64,000 nt of DNA from Thermodesulfobacteriota bacterium. Lineage in GTDB: Bacteria > Desulfobacterota_D > UBA1144 > Nemesobacterales > CSP1-2. Shown piece by piece: positions 8,058 to 16,835 of this stretch (positions are counted from its first letter, which is position 1; every line of letters starts with the position of its first letter). Below the pieces are notes generated by a model. The model worked only from the letters and a program-made list of their open reading frames with translations, had not been told where the DNA came from and searched no databases. The translations under genes and the position numbers were made by a program. The stretch lies in contig DATMAT010000019.1 of assembly GCA_035559815.1 (NCBI GenBank), positions 1 to 64,000 on the forward strand, in the 5' to 3' direction.

Positions 8058-8888
8058 ATGAATCGAGCGGGAATAACTTGTTCAGGACTGCTAATACTTC
8101 TTACCGCATGCGGAGGGACGGAATACAGAATCCCCGACCTGGGCGGTCTTTATACCCGGGCGGCGATGTCTTCAGACCTCTACAAAAACCCGGTCATCCT
8201 CATTCCGGGCATACTGGGTTCAAAGCTGGTCGACGGAGAATCGGGGCGCATTGTGTGGGGCGCCTTCGACGGGACCTACGCCGACCCGGAGAAGCCCGAC
8301 GGGGCAAGACTAATAGCGCTTCCCATGAAAAAGGGAGCACCTCTCACTGAGCTGACTGATGATGTATATCCCGACGGCGCACTGGACCGGGTGAAGGTGA
8401 GGCTGCTCGGAATTTCCTTTCTACTCGGCACCTATGTGAACATACTAAGCACCCTCGGTGTGGGCGGATATCGCGATGAGTCCCTGGGCAATGCCGGTCA
8501 GGTGGACTATGGCGACGAGCATTTTACCTGCTTCCAGTTTGCTTATGACTGGAGGCGCGATAACGCCGAGAATGCCAAACGACTACACCAGTTTATATTG
8601 GAGAAGCGTGCGTACGTTCAAGAGGAATTCAAAAAGAGATATGGTGTTGAGAATTATGATGTGAAGTTCGATATCGTGGCGCACTCTATGGGCGGTCTTG
8701 TCACCAGGTATTACCTCCGTTACGGTGGCACACAACTGGCCGATGACAGTTCCTTGCCGGAGGTTACGTGGGAGGGAGCCAAATACGTAGACAAAGCTAT
8801 TCTGGTCGGTACGCCCAACTCTGGTTCTGTCCATGCTATTGAGGATATGATAAACGGGAAAGAGATTGGTCCCTTTCTGCCCAAATAG
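8058..8888 (+). CDS. LCAT-like lipase/acyltransferase lipoprotein, N-terminal part (interrupted)
   Basis: I place the start at ATG 8058 because it gives a lipoprotein signal, MNRAGITCSGLLILLTAC, with the lipobox Cys at residue 18. The mature part has NPVILIPGILGSKL, YDWRRDN and the nucleophile elbow AHSMGG with S210. These are hallmarks of the lecithin:cholesterol acyltransferase-like alpha/beta hydrolases. The frame ends at a TAG (8886-8888) and then continues in the same frame to 9419 without a shift, so one substitution splits the gene. Expected role: surface or periplasmic lipid hydrolysis or acyl transfer. As it stands the gene would be truncated unless the amber is suppressed. Confidence 0.75.
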   Translation: MNRAGITCSGLLILLTACGGTEYRIPDLGGLYTRAAMSSDLYKNPVILIPGILGSKLVDGESGRIVWGAFDGTYADPEKPDGARLIALPMKKGAPLTELTDDVYPDGALDRVKVRLLGISFLLGTYVNILSTLGVGGYRDESLGNAGQVDYGDEHFTCFQFAYDWRRDNAENAKRLHQFILEKRAYVQEEFKKRYGVENYDVKFDIVAHSMGGLVTRYYLRYGGTQLADDSSLPEVTWEGAKYVDKAILVGTPNSGSVHAIEDMINGKEIGPFLPK

Positions 8889-8900
8889 GAGGCGGCTATT

Positions 8901-9419
8901 TTGGGCACCATGCCGTCTGTGTATCAACTCTTCACCAGAACCAGGCACAAAACTCTACGCGATGAATCGGGAGCAGTGCTGGATATCATGGACCCGGAGC
9001 TGTGGGTAGAGATGGGGTGGGGGCTTGCTGACCCCGGACAGGATAAGGTTCTTAGTTATCTTCTTCCTGATGTGTCAAGCCCGGAAGAGAGACGGGAGAT
9101 AGCACTCGACCAACTGAGAAAATCCCTAAAACGAGCGGAGCAATTCCACAGGGCAATCGATATTTTTGCCGAGTCTCCGCCGGGATTAAGGATGTATCTA
9201 ATCGTTGGTGATGCCGTACCGACCGATTCGGTGCTCACGGTGAAGAACGGCACCGGGGAAATAAAAGTAAGCGAGAAGTCTCCAGGAGACGGTACGGTAA
9301 CCCGCTCAAGCGCTTTGATGGATGAGAGGGTAGGGGGAAGTGAATGGACGCCTAATCTGGTGACGCCGATTATTTGGTCAAATGTAATGTTTCTTGTGGA
9401 GAAGAGTTCCACGGTTTGA
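8901..9419 (+). CDS. LCAT-like lipase, C-terminal part after an in-frame amber stop
   Basis: This reading frame is in phase with 8058-8888. The junction reads GPFLPK-stop-EAAILGTMPSVYQLF, and the last segment is a family-typical stretch. It contains GDGTVTRSSALMDERVGG, where LCAT-like enzymes carry a conserved Asp. A clear catalytic His segment is not visible before the stop at 9417-9419, so the C-terminus may also be shortened. The TTG and ATG codons near 8901 are unlikely to be natural starts. Treat it with the upstream part as one broken gene. Confidence 0.7.
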   Translation: MGTMPSVYQLFTRTRHKTLRDESGAVLDIMDPELWVEMGWGLADPGQDKVLSYLLPDVSSPEERREIALDQLRKSLKRAEQFHRAIDIFAESPPGLRMYLIVGDAVPTDSVLTVKNGTGEIKVSEKSPGDGTVTRSSALMDERVGGSEWTPNLVTPIIWSNVMFLVEKSSTV

Positions 9420-9431
9420 TTTTGTTTTCAA

Positions 9432-9851
9432 CTACTTGAGCGACGTAGTGGGGAAAACTCCAACATCGGATGGATACACCATCCACTTATGGGCTGACCT
9501 GGTCCACACGTGCCGGTCAATGCGGATCCAATTAGGGTCGTCAAACGTTCCGCCAGAAATCGCCCGACGGCCGGGCATGAATTCGGCCGTCCAAGTTACG
9601 GTTGTGCCGCAAGTTTCACAGAACTCGGTTTGTACCCAGCGGCCGCTCTCGTCCGAGCGGAATTTGTAGGGCTTGAGCGAACCGCTTATGAATTCGATTT
9701 GATTATCTTCAAAATAGACAGCAATACCAAAGGCACTTCCAGTTTTAAGTTGACAAAGCCTACAGTGGCAGGCTGCGGCTATAGCCGGGTCACCTTTCAC
9801 TCGGTACCGAACTGAGCCGCAAAGACAGCCTCCTTCATTTATTTTATCCAT
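9432..9851 (-). CDS. GFA family zinc-binding protein (glutathione-dependent formaldehyde-activating-like)
   Basis: The 139 residues start MDKINEGGCLCGSVRYRV and carry CHCRLCQ and CETCGTTV, the Cys pattern that binds two zincs in the GFA (Gfa/CENP-V) fold. The length is normal. The family is named after formaldehyde activation with glutathione, but most members have no proven substrate. It converges with the lipase gene and has no clear partner. Confidence 0.85.
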   Translation of the reverse strand: MDKINEGGCLCGSVRYRVKGDPAIAAACHCRLCQLKTGSAFGIAVYFEDNQIEFISGSLKPYKFRSDESGRWVQTEFCETCGTTVTWTAEFMPGRRAISGGTFDDPNWIRIDRHVWTRSAHKWMVYPSDVGVFPTTSLK

Positions 9852-10446
9852 AGCACGGACTCCACATTGGGGTTCACACCTATGATTATACAGAAAACTT
9901 CCCCATCAAATCAACCGACTTAGAAGTCGTGTTTCCACAATCAACAAGTAATGCGATAAGCCCCCCATTCCCAATGGCGTTAAGTGACATCCCAACGGCG
10001 CTATGCCCTTAATTTAATCGCATTACCCCAATTCCCTTGTAATGAAGGGTTTAGTGCATCTTGTTTATAATTTATAAGAAGTATTCATTCATCAGAAGCG
10101 GTCTCATGGATCACCAAGTGATTATTAAGGAATGTTAAGGGTAGTCCACCGGTCCCTTCGACACCTCAGAGAGGCTCAGGACATGCTTGCTGACCCAGGT
10201 TGTAGGGGACGCATATATGCGTTCCGTACAATTCAAAATCACAAGTCTTTCTCAACAGAAGATGCTAGCAAGACTCGTAGCTTACACAGTTATGAGGTTA
10301 ATTCTGAGCCAGATGAAGAGTTCGATATGATAAACATATCCACTCTCCGAGCAACAACCGGTCAAGACTCTCCGCTCGTCAAAATGTCGAAGTAACGGAT
10401 GTGATATAATAAATCCTTTAGTTTTTATATAACTGGAGGGATTGAA
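9852..10446. other. Repeat-bearing gap upstream of the GST gene
   Basis: No coding region is supported. At 10157-10195 is a CCCTTCGACACC..GAGGCTCAGG repeat of the CCTTCGA/CTCAGG type seen at several other places. At 10202-10229 lies a copy of the 28-base palindrome. A TATAAT at 10404-10409 may be the -10 box of the following gene, but no good -35 accompanies it. Confidence 0.5.
10202..10229. repeat. 28-base palindrome, copy 2
   Basis: GTAGGGGACGCATA and TATGCGTTCCGTAC pair with two mismatches. The core CGCATATATGCG is also found in the copy at 58299. It lies between genes. Confidence 0.7.
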
Positions 10447-11112
10447 ATGATTGACTTATATACCGCAGCGACTCCGAATGGTAGAAAAATCTCCATAATG
10501 TTGGAAGAAATTGAACTTCCCTATGAGGTACACCATCTCAATCTGAATGAGATGCAGCAAAAAGAAGAATGGTATCTCAAAATTAACCCGAACGGCAGAA
10601 TCCCGGCTATAGTGGATAGGGATGAGGACAATTTTGCCGTTTTTGAATCCGGTGCAATCCTCATTTATCTGGCTGAGAAAACAGGAAAGCTCCTTCCTTC
10701 CGATACGAAAGGACGCTCTACTGTGATTCAGTGGCTTATGTTTCAGATGGCCGGCATAGGCCCGATGCAGGGGCAGGCGAACGTCTTCTATCGCTATGCG
10801 CCGGAGAAAATTGATTACGCAATACAGCGTTATCAAAGAGAGACAAAACGACTCTACCAGGTACTTGATACCCGCCTGAAAGATAACGAGTACCTGGCTG
10901 GCGACTTCTACTCTATAGCCGACATCGCAACCTTTCCCTGGATTTCAGCTCACCACTGGGCTGGCGTGGGAACCGAAGACCTTCCTAACCTGAGGCGCTG
11001 GCATAAGACCGTGAGGCAGCGTCCGGCTGTAAAACGAGGTATGGAGATCCCAAAGGAAAAGGTAAAGGATGAGTCCGAGGCTGTGGAGAGGGGAAGAAAG
11101 CTTTTAGTTTAA
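10447..11112 (+). CDS. Glutathione S-transferase family protein (YfcG/YghU-like)
   Basis: The 221-residue protein has an N-terminal thioredoxin fold with [16 protein letters not shown] in place of the active-site region, [12 protein letters not shown] (cis-Pro loop) and [15 protein letters not shown] (glutathione-binding S). This is the Nu-class pattern of bacterial disulfide-bond oxidoreductases. The helical C-terminal domain is complete. AACTGGAGGGATTGAA provides a good ribosome binding site. It probably acts in cytoplasmic thiol or peroxide metabolism; its natural substrate is not known. Confidence 0.85.
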   Translation: MIDLYTAATPNGRKISIMLEEIELPYEVHHLNLNEMQQKEEWYLKINPNGRIPAIVDRDEDNFAVFESGAILIYLAEKTGKLLPSDTKGRSTVIQWLMFQMAGIGPMQGQANVFYRYAPEKIDYAIQRYQRETKRLYQVLDTRLKDNEYLAGDFYSIADIATFPWISAHHWAGVGTEDLPNLRRWHKTVRQRPAVKRGMEIPKEKVKDESEAVERGRKLLV

Positions 11113-11224
11113 TCTCCAAAATTCATCTTATGCATTAAAACCAAAACCATTTCGACCTAGAGCTCGTCGAAGGGGAGAAATCTTACACTTTGAGAAATGA
11201 TACCTTTTGTCAAATTGCTTCGTC

Positions 11225-11310
11225 GTGGAGTTCATCTCTTCGGCAAGCCTGTCCTGAGGAAATCGAAAGGCTCAGGGCAGGCTCTGAGTCAGCCGAAGGA
11301 CTCCTCGTAA
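11225..11310. repeat. Palindromic CCTTCGA/CTCAGG-type intergenic repeat
   Basis: GCCTGTCCTGAGGAAATCG, GGCTCAGGGCAGGC and CTGAGTCAGCCGAAGGACTC make nested inverted repeats. The same words occur near 10157, 20350, 22730, 51643 and 58170. The open reading frame across it is a by-product. Confidence 0.55.
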
Positions 11311-11404
11311 TGACGTGTAATACTACCTACGCAGGTATTGATACTCTAAGGTTTGCCGCAGAGGGGTTCATTGTATTTTTTGAATTTTAAGGAGGAGGAA
11401 TGAG

Positions 11405-11737
11405 ATGGATCAATATTATAAACCGGAACATCTTGCTCATTTCAGTCAGATAAGTGAGGGTAGTCCTAGGCTGGCCGAAAAGTTTTTTGATTACTATAAA
11501 TCTGTTTTTGAGGACGGAGCTTTGTCTTCTCGGGAGAAGGCATTGATTGCTTTGGCTGTTTCCCATGCCGTTCAGTGTCCTTACTGCATAGATGCATATA
11601 GTAAGGAGTCCCTTCAGCAGGGGGCTGACCTGGAGCAGATGACCGAGGCAATTCTCGTGGCCACCGCTATCCCTGGGGGTGCTTCCCTAGTTCATGGCTT
11701 GCTGATGCTCGATCATGTGACAAGGTCGGGAATGTAG
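11405..11737 (+). CDS. Carboxymuconolactone decarboxylase / AhpD-like peroxidase-type protein
   Basis: The 110 residues contain ALSSREKALIALAVSHAVQC followed by PYCIDAY, giving the C-P-Y-C redox pair of AhpD-fold proteins, then GASLVHGL. The beginning (MDQYYKPEHLAHF) and overall wording resemble the peroxidase-like protein that accompanies arsenosugar biosynthesis genes, but no ArsS-like radical SAM gene is adjacent. AAGGAGGAGG precedes the start. Expected activity: thiol-dependent peroxide or hydroperoxide reduction in the cytoplasm. Confidence 0.8.
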   Translation: MDQYYKPEHLAHFSQISEGSPRLAEKFFDYYKSVFEDGALSSREKALIALAVSHAVQCPYCIDAYSKESLQQGADLEQMTEAILVATAIPGGASLVHGLLMLDHVTRSGM

Positions 11738-12177
11738 ATTAGTGCTTAGCAATATTCTTCCAGTAAATGGGTATGGAGGAGTTACTCAATGGAGTCTCGT
11801 ATGAATGTCTAACTTAAATCAGCTCTACGAGCTCGATACTTAGATGACGTTGATTTACACAGCGGGGAATCTGGCCCGAAGTCTACTACCTCACTTCGTT
11901 CAAGACGCTCTCCCCCGGCCACTACCAAAAAACAAATTGAGGTCCTGGAAAGAATCGACCTCTCAAAGTTGCCCCAAGAAGGTAACTTTGCCAACCGACT
12001 TATTTTAGCACGAACCAATCTCTTATATTGGACAGAACCTTTTTTCACATAGAGCCAAATCTATGATTGCTGATACAGAAAAATCTTTATTCATAAAAAT
12101 TTTGTTTGATTTATATATATCCTATGTTTTATATTATTAATATGAAACAGAGGAAGGAAGAGAAGAAGAAGGAAGCG

Positions 12178-12357
12178 ATGGAAAAGGCCATTTACGTGAA
12201 AGCGCCGAAGGAGTTCGTGGAGATGCTCAGTCACTCCCAATGGTATCTGAAGATGAGACCGGCGCAAATCGTGAGGGAGGCGGTGATTGAGTACCTGGAG
12301 AGACATCTGCCCAAAGAGGCTAAAGAAAAAATATTCAAGAAGGGGGTGAAAAAATGA
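12178..12357 (+). CDS. CopG/ribbon-helix-helix-like DNA-binding protein
   Basis: I start at ATG 12178, which has AAGGA four bases upstream; an ATG at 12142 would add a lysine/glutamate-rich lead without a ribosome binding site. The product, about 59 residues, reads AIYVKAPKEFVEMLSHS then RPAQIVREAVIEYLERHL. This is a strand followed by two helices, as in ribbon-helix-helix repressors. Its last codons overlap the start of the next gene, so the two are translationally coupled. No toxin is adjacent, so it need not be an antitoxin. Confidence 0.6.
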   Translation: MEKAIYVKAPKEFVEMLSHSQWYLKMRPAQIVREAVIEYLERHLPKEAKEKIFKKGVKK

Positions 12358-12704
12358 CGGGAAGAACCTCGAAGAGACCCTCAAGGGCCTCGGAGAAAGG
12401 CGGAATAAAAAAGCAATATCTAAAATCTAAGTCTTTGTGCAAAGTGACTTTTAAGTTGCCGAAAGAGGCTGCGCCCGATGCCCAAACCGTTAACATCGTC
12501 GGAGATTTCAATAGATGGAATAAAGAAGAGACTCCGATGAAAAGGCTCAGGAACGGTGACTTTACGGTAACTCTGGAGTTGGAAACCGGAAGGGAATACA
12601 AGTTCAAATATCTTATAGACGATGTTCGATGGGAGAATGACTGGCACGCCGACCGCTATGAGCCGAATGTTTATGGAACCGACGATTCGGTGGTGGTTGT
12701 CTGA
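12354..12704 (+). CDS. Glycogen-binding (CBM48 / isoamylase early-set) domain protein
   Basis: The 116-residue protein has a basic, disordered lead (first 30 residues, TSKRPSRASEKGGIKKQ). It is followed by a single CBM48-type domain with VNIVGDFNRWNKEETPMKRL, YKFKYLIDD and WENDWHADRYEPN. These are the classical features of AMPK-beta-like and isoamylase N domains that bind alpha-glucans. There is no catalytic domain. The ATG overlaps the preceding stop (ATGA). Function may be glucan sensing or tethering; pairing with a ribbon-helix-helix-like gene is unusual. Confidence 0.8.
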   Translation: MTGRTSKRPSRASEKGGIKKQYLKSKSLCKVTFKLPKEAAPDAQTVNIVGDFNRWNKEETPMKRLRNGDFTVTLELETGREYKFKYLIDDVRWENDWHADRYEPNVYGTDDSVVVV

Positions 12705-12841
12705 GTTTGAGAATTAATGTGGGAAGGTTGCTGTTATAGCCCAGTGCTAAAGCCATAGAACATATATACTTGAACGAGTTATGTAGTAAAGACCGGGGAA
12801 ATGTGGTTTAATCAAATAAAGTCGAATTTGGAGGAGACTCA

Positions 12842-13576
12842 ATGCTGAATAAAGCAACGAACAGGAAAAGCGGGGTTCAACAACCGAGAAAATCGGGAAA
12901 TATTCTCCTGAGATTTGTCCTAGGGTTTGCTCTGTTATCATTAATTGCTACCTTACCAGACCGGGCCTGGTCGGACGACGCCCAAGATGCAAGAGATGTA
13001 GTAACGAAGGCGCGGATAACGGCTGAGAGCTTCGAAATAGACCCTTCCTGGTACCAGATGCTCAGAGAGGCAAAAGGTTTGCTTATAGTGCCGCAGATTA
13101 TAAAGGGAGGGTTCATCTTTGGCGGTTCCGGAGGAACCGGTGTCCTCTTGGCCCGCGATGCCAAGACTGGGAAGTGGAACGGTCCCGCCTTTTACACGAT
13201 CGGAGGCGTGAGCTTTGGGCTTCTGGCCGGAGCAGAAGTGATAGAAGCCATAATCATAGTAAGGACGGACCGGGGTCTCACCCGTTTGCTAAACACGGGC
13301 GTTAAGCTTGGTGCAGATTTGAGCATCGCTGCTGGACCAGTTGGGGCCGGTGTAGGAGCCGGTAATATAATCGCCGACCTGGTCGTGTTAGCCCGTACCA
13401 AGGGGCTTTACGGCGGCGTGTCTCTCGAGGGCTCTCTGGTTAACGTAAGGGATTCGTTGAATGGAGCCTATTACGGCAAGCCGGTCAGCACCACCGACAT
13501 ATTGATATTTGGCGATGTCAGGAATCCACAGGCTGATGGGCTTATCTCTGCGGTCAAGAAACTGACCGGAAGGTAG
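12842..13576 (+). CDS. SYLF (Ysc84-like) lipid-binding domain protein, secreted
   Basis: The 244 residues begin with a basic lead and a hydrophobic segment (about 24-42) ending ...RAWSDDA, a signal peptide. The rest is a SYLF domain: AKGLLIVPQIIKGGFIFGG, GVLLARD, GPAFYTIGGVSFG, VGAGVGAGN and GLYGGVSLEGS. The fold binds phosphoinositides in eukaryotes; bacterial members are periplasmic or outer-membrane-associated with unknown ligand. GGAGGAGA lies before the ATG. It is monocistronic. Confidence 0.85.
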   Translation: MLNKATNRKSGVQQPRKSGNILLRFVLGFALLSLIATLPDRAWSDDAQDARDVVTKARITAESFEIDPSWYQMLREAKGLLIVPQIIKGGFIFGGSGGTGVLLARDAKTGKWNGPAFYTIGGVSFGLLAGAEVIEAIIIVRTDRGLTRLLNTGVKLGADLSIAAGPVGAGVGAGNIIADLVVLARTKGLYGGVSLEGSLVNVRDSLNGAYYGKPVSTTDILIFGDVRNPQADGLISAVKKLTGR

Positions 13577-13748
13577 ATAGCTCCTTAGAATTAAATCTTG
13601 GGTTGGCAGGAGGTCGAAATATGGCTGCTCTTTTGAGCAAAGCCTGATATGAGTGGTGCCTATTTGATTGATCCCGCTTAATAGGATCGAATTCTGCTAT
13701 AATGAGGGTTGAATTTTGCCCAATCTCCGAAGGGACCGTTCGAGGTTC

Positions 13749-13976
13749 CTACTCGTCAGACACGTCAAACATATCTTCAATCTGCCCTTTCTTGGTAACT
13801 TGCTCATCGATGGTTATTTCATAAGAATCTGCGTCAAGTTCCTCACAGCAAAGAAAGGGAGGAATATCCAGTTCTTCAACCTTCCTAAACTCTTCCTTTG
13901 TCCCCTCGAAAGCGACTTTTTTATGGACAATTCCACACTTGGGGCAGACTTTTTTGAAAATTAATTTAAGCACCAT
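13749..13976 (-). CDS. Small CxxC protein, unknown function
   Basis: The 75-residue product has KKVCPKCGIVHKKV near the N-terminus and a CC pair in PPFLCCEELDAD, so it may bind one zinc. The C-terminal third is acidic. AAAGGAGCGATAC precedes the ATG at 13976, supporting expression. No named family is recognised. Confidence 0.6.
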   Translation of the reverse strand: MVLKLIFKKVCPKCGIVHKKVAFEGTKEEFRKVEELDIPPFLCCEELDADSYEITIDEQVTKKGQIEDMFDVSDE

Positions 13977-14811
13977 GTATCGCTCCTTTTACCAGAATTT
14001 AGAGTTATGTACTCAAATCATCATCCTTGACCCTTCACATTCACTGCGCCGAGTCAGAGAGGGCTGTTTTTAAATCCATTTGTATGGTTAAATACATTGA
14101 GATAGCCCTTATGTAGATAAACTGCAACCAATATCGTTTCTTCACAGTTGTTATTTCTTAAAAAGCGATACCTTTTTGCCAGCTCTTGCTTTAAATTAGA
14201 AGCGGTAAATCGTCTATCCCGTAGAGCCCATGCTATTAGCCGTGTCGATTGTACTCTATATTGCCGACTATATCAAACTTCATTTTTCTTTTACCGGTTA
14301 TATTCAAATCAACCTATATAGTCTTTAATGGTGTTCCTGCCACTTTTCTGGGAAATGGGAAAACGAACTCGGAAGACTCTAAGTCCGTCGGTTATTAACT
14401 AGGGGTAATGAAAGGGAGGCCTTATACCACAAATGCGGTATTAATTTTTGATAATGGCTAGGCTGCCGTATAAAAATTATGATTTATATGGTAGAATGTT
14501 CCTCCCAACTAGGTGCTGAATAGTTGTGTATACGTTCTAATCTACGTCCAGGTGGTTTGAGAATACTCTGCTCAGTCTGTGGATGTGAAAATTATTCGGA
14601 GTTCAAGTTCTGTGGAGAATGTATTACATCTAGTACAGGAGAGTTTATGTTTTCCAAACCCATCCTGGTAGAGGCCAGAACGCTGCGAATTTCCGGCGAT
14701 GTGCTGTGTTAGATGGCTGACCGTACTTTTCGCATAGGTCTAAACTGAGTAAATTCGCTGCGCCAGAGTCACTCTTTCTCCCCAAATCGGGACCTCCAAG
14801 AAAGGTGAAGA
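13977..14811. other. Long gap before the radical SAM gene
   Basis: About 835 bases with no intact gene. At 14557-14645 a short in-frame stretch resembles a zinc ribbon (listed separately). The remainder has no repeats or motifs that I recognise. Confidence 0.45.
14557..14712 (+). pseudogene. Zinc-ribbon remnant
   Basis: From TTG 14557 the frame reads LRILCSVCGCENYSEFKFC followed by GEC. This C-x2-C..C-x2-C ribbon heads many bacterial adenylate-cyclase and regulatory proteins. The reading then becomes ordinary and stops at 14712, with no catalytic domain. It is probably the leftover start of such a gene, though a short independent protein cannot be ruled out. Confidence 0.3.
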
Positions 14812-16365
14812 ATGAGAAAGCTTCGGATTGGGATCATAGATTTGATCACCAAGGCCCCCATGCGTTCATTGTGGGCGCGGGTGATGCATGCCAACTTGTC
14901 CGGCATTATGCCCCAGGTCATCGCTACCTGGTGCGAGCAGGGAGGCCACGACGTAACCTTAGTTCACTTTACCGGTCTTGAGGACCTGGCCGAAGAGGTG
15001 CCCAAAAACGTGGACATAGTTTTTATAAGCGCGTTTACACAAGCCGCACAGCAATCTTATGCCCTGAGTAATCGGTATAGAGCAGAGGGTACCATTACCG
15101 TACTGGGAGGCCCCCATGCTCGTTGTTACCCACAGGATGCACAAAAGTACTTCGACTACGTGCTGGGGTTGACGGATAAACAGTTGATCGGTGACGTGCT
15201 TGAGGACTGTTCACGATACAGGCCGTACGGTCGATATTTGTCTGCTAGCCAACAGCCGACGATGCTTCCAGGAGTACGGGAACGATGGAAGTTTATCGAG
15301 CAAGTAATTAAGAAGGCGCCGATTATCAAGGTTGTCCCCATGATCGGCAGTATGGGGTGTCCCTACACCTGTAGTTTTTGTATTGACTCCGTAGTCCCCT
15401 ATCAACCCCTTGAATTCGATACAATCAAAGATGACCTAAGATTCCTCATGAAGAAGTTTAAGCGGCCGCTGGTAGCTTGGTATGACCCAAACTTTGGAGT
15501 CCGGTTTGATGACTATATGGAGGCAATTGAGGAAGCGGCACCGATAAACAGCATCGATTTCATCGCCGAGAGTAGTTTGTCCCTGCTTTCCGAGCCGCAT
15601 TTAAAGCGCCTGAAACAAAATGGGTTTAAAGCCCTTCTGCCCGGTATCGAATCCTGGTATGACATGGCGGCTAAGTCGAAGACCGGCAAGAAGCAGGGCA
15701 TGGAGAAGCTTATACATGTTTCAGAGCATGTAAACACAATTTTGAGATACGTACCTTACGTACAAACAAACTTCGTGATCGGGCTGGATACGGACGAGGG
15801 TTCCGAGCCATTCGAGCTGACTAAGAAATTCGTGGATATGACCCCGGCTGCCTTTCCTGCCTATCCTCTCCTAACCGCATTTGGCCAGGCCGCCCCCATC
15901 AACCTAGAGTACCAGCGTGCGGATCGGGTTCTGCCGTTCCCCTTCCACTTTCTCAACAACAACCACGCCATGAATGTCCGGCCTAAGAACTATTCCTGGA
16001 CCGAATTTTATGACCACCTGATTAACCTGGCAGAGCACTCCTTTTCCTGGCGCTCGATCTTCAATCGTTTCCGGGCGACCACTTCCCGAATACCGAGGTG
16101 GATGAATTTGGTAAGGGCGATATCATCGGAGGGATTTGGGCGACTGAATTTTTATCAGAAGGTGCGTGGCCTACTCGACCAAGACCGGGCATTCCGAGAC
16201 TTTTTCGAGGGGGAAACGACCAAGGTGCCGCAATTTTATTTGGATATAATCAAAAAAGACCTTGGTTCACTCTGGGAATGGCTGCCGGAGGGAGCGATAT
16301 ACCATGACCCAAACGCCTATCTGAAGGCGGAACTGGAGAGGGAAAAAAGTAGAGTTAGGGCTTGA
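14812..16365 (+). CDS. B12-binding-domain radical SAM protein
   Basis: The 517-residue enzyme has an N-terminal cobalamin-binding-type Rossmann domain (about 1-145; VLGGPHARCYP), without the DxHxxG His motif of classical base-off binders. The radical SAM core has C183-x3-C187-x2-C190 in GCPYTCSFC. The C-terminal 150 residues are helical and charged. Such enzymes methylate or rearrange unactivated carbons of lipids, tetrapyrroles or natural products. No pathway genes flank it, so the substrate is unknown. The start follows AAAGGTGAAGA. Confidence 0.85.
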   Translation: MRKLRIGIIDLITKAPMRSLWARVMHANLSGIMPQVIATWCEQGGHDVTLVHFTGLEDLAEEVPKNVDIVFISAFTQAAQQSYALSNRYRAEGTITVLGGPHARCYPQDAQKYFDYVLGLTDKQLIGDVLEDCSRYRPYGRYLSASQQPTMLPGVRERWKFIEQVIKKAPIIKVVPMIGSMGCPYTCSFCIDSVVPYQPLEFDTIKDDLRFLMKKFKRPLVAWYDPNFGVRFDDYMEAIEEAAPINSIDFIAESSLSLLSEPHLKRLKQNGFKALLPGIESWYDMAAKSKTGKKQGMEKLIHVSEHVNTILRYVPYVQTNFVIGLDTDEGSEPFELTKKFVDMTPAAFPAYPLLTAFGQAAPINLEYQRADRVLPFPFHFLNNNHAMNVRPKNYSWTEFYDHLINLAEHSFSWRSIFNRFRATTSRIPRWMNLVRAISSEGFGRLNFYQKVRGLLDQDRAFRDFFEGETTKVPQFYLDIIKKDLGSLWEWLPEGAIYHDPNAYLKAELEREKSRVRA

Positions 16366-16462
16366 GAGACTTAGCCCATTTTCTCTAATTCCCTTATTGA
16401 TGGATATTGATAAAGGGGGGAGGATTTTGGTTGTAGATTTGCCCATTATATCTTGTTATACT

Positions 16463-16750
16463 TCAAAGGCTTTCGTTTATCCAATTCTGTACTTGAATTT
16501 TGAGGTCAAATACTATGCTTTGAGCAGATGATCCTGTAGTGGAAAATGTCCCCACGACTGAACGAGTCCTGGTACAAACTATCTTAGAATCAAGCTGCCA
16601 GCGGTTCTCTCCCAATAGTTTTATGCTTCCAATTAGAGAGTAATCGAACCGGCCTCGTCGGGCTGCTTGGCAGGCACTGGTCTTGATTATGCTCTCCAAC
16701 TCGAATTGTTCATGTTTATATTTTGGGATAAACCGAGATAACAAAGTCAA
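16463..16750 (-). CDS. Uncertain small hypothetical ORF
   Basis: Ninety-five codons from a TTG, lacking a clear ribosome binding site. The text (RGRFDYSLIGSIKLLGENRW, TRTRSVVGTFSTTG) is plausible protein. An overlapping frame upstream (from ATG near 16804, MRLIIRAKLSTEDYKDY) also looks protein-like, so the two may be parts of one decayed gene with a frameshift near 16750. No family recognised. Confidence 0.3.
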   Translation of the reverse strand: MTLLSRFIPKYKHEQFELESIIKTSACQAARRGRFDYSLIGSIKLLGENRWQLDSKIVCTRTRSVVGTFSTTGSSAQSIVFDLKIQVQNWINESL

Positions 16751-16835
16751 CGATATAATCTTTGTAATCCTCAGTGCTTAGTTTTGCCCTGATAATAAGA
16801 CGCATCAACATCGATTTGAGTACAACGGCCGGCCA

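Noticed and set aside
10132-10395. 87-codon plus-strand ORF
   Set aside because: It runs through two intergenic repeats (10157 and 10202), and its text is repeat translation.
11190-11390. 66-codon ORF before the CMD gene
   Set aside because: Made of the CCTTCGA/CTCAGG palindrome, with no coding signal.
11809-12048. 79-codon minus-strand ORF
   Set aside because: No ribosome binding site, unnatural composition and no recognisable motif. The region looks like decayed or non-coding DNA.
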